This document shows positions 42,018 through 42,452 of a DNA stretch of 42,452 nucleotides, in pieces. This DNA comes from Kineococcus rubinsiae. Its GTDB lineage: Bacteria; Actinomycetota; Actinomycetes; Actinomycetales; Kineococcaceae. The notes below the pieces were generated by a model. The model saw nothing but the letters and a program-made list of their open reading frames with translations, had not been told where the DNA came from and did no database searches. Location: assembly GCF_011839805.1 (NCBI RefSeq), contig NZ_VWPY01000038.1, positions 1 to 42,452 of the forward strand. The letters are read 5' to 3'. A program made the translations under genes and the position numbers. Within the stretch, counting starts at the first letter, position 1, and each line of letters starts with the position of its first letter.

Positions 42018-42452
42018 TCAGTGATGGTTCGCGCCTTCGTGTCCGGCGTGGTCTGCCGGCTCGAGCTGGAAGGTGGAGTGCTCGATGCTGACCGGGAAGT
42101 GCTCGGCCGCGCAGGCCTGCAGGGCGTCGAGCATCTGCGGGGTGTGCCCGTCGTGGAAGCAGCCGTCGTCGAGGACGACGTGCGCGCGGACAGCACGGGC
42201 AGGCCGGAGGTGATCTGGCTGGCGTGCAGGTCGTGCACCCCCCGCACGTGCGGCAAGGCCAGCAGGTGCTCGCGCACTGAATCCAGGTCCAGCCCGCGCG
42301 GGGTGGACTCCAGCAGGACCTCGGTGGTCTCACGCAGCAGCTTGATGGTGCGCGGCAGGATCAGGGCACCGATGAGCAGGGAGACGACCGCGTCCGCGCG
42401 AAGCCACCCGGTGGTAGCGATGACGACGGCGGCGACCAGCACCGCGACCGAG
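42018..42452 (-). pseudogene. CDF-family metal cation exporter, frameshifted and cut by the window edge
   Basis: Cation diffusion facilitators export Zn/Cd/Co in exchange for protons. The part in the window covers the last helices (VAAVVIATTGWLRADAVVSLLIGALIL), RTIKLLRETTEVLLESTPRGLDLD and the cytoplasmic domain VREHLLALPHVRGVHDLHAS, a clear CDF signature. After SGLPVLSA the frame shifts. The alternative frame continues correctly as HVVLDDGCFHDGHTPQMLDALQ and ends with HAGHEGANHH at 42018. The shift falls in a CGCGCGC run near 42186, consistent with a two-base gain. If this is a sequencing or slippage error the gene is intact; otherwise it is a recent pseudogene. Its 5' part lies beyond the right edge. 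Confidence 0.8.

Noticed and set aside
1-42452. tRNA, rRNA, insertion sequences and integrases
   Set aside because: I looked for transposase or recombinase motifs and for tRNA-like sequences and saw none, so island borders cannot be placed.

Overview
The window is high-GC DNA with actinobacterial hallmarks: many GTG and TTG starts, class E sortase, long disordered Ala/Pro/Ser tails, and secreted BNR-repeat and coiled-coil peptidase proteins. It probably comes from an actinomycete of the Kineosporiales type (inference, no marker gene is present). Most of it reads as an accessory region built around heavy metals and the cell envelope. Several genes are decayed or frameshifted, and there are sizeable stretches without a recognisable gene, which fits an island or plasmid better than a core chromosomal segment.

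Left part (1-13.2 kb): the end of a BNR-repeat protein, a split coiled-coil/LAS-peptidase gene, then a copper module on the minus strand (csoR, copZ, copA). On the plus strand follow a GNAT protein, a Tat/lipoprotein-type LAS-fold protein and a Tat-exported multicopper oxidase. Middle part (12.3-24.2 kb): lipoprotein-maturation enzymes Lnt and Lgt, a class E sortase, and a complete System II cytochrome c maturation set (ResB, CcsB, TlpA/ResA-like, CcdA) beside a BlaI repressor and M56 protease. A divergent pair of membrane-protein genes lies around a CsoR-like dyad. At 24.4-25.5 kb sit a small membrane protein and a frameshifted BNR remnant.

Right part (25.7-42.4 kb): mercuric reductase and MerR, divergent around a textbook MerR operator. 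Next comes a complex-I-like operon in the order A-[B/D fusion]-H-J-K-L-M-N. It is divergent from an ArsR-type metal sensor and lacks every NADH-module gene and the ferredoxin-like subunit I. The B-like part has lost the cluster cysteines, and the H-like subunit has lost the acidic quinone-site loop. The fusion protein carries a tandemly repeated Asp/His/Met-rich insert that looks metal-binding. The proton-pumping subunits (L, M, N, K) look intact. This redox-dead membrane arm under apparent metal control is the best candidate in the window for an undescribed system. The end holds MurJ, a methyltransferase-like protein, a stand-alone FtsW/RodA-family protein in less GC-rich DNA, a gene-poor stretch with hairpins, and a frameshifted CDF metal exporter running off the edge.

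Two recurrent dyads may tie the region together: TACC-N7-GGTA (CsoR-like; upstream of csoR, between the membrane-protein pair, at 41.67 kb, and imperfectly at 6.25 kb) and CTAC-N11-GTAG (upstream of blaI/ccdA, of the cytochrome c maturation operon, and of the BNR remnant).
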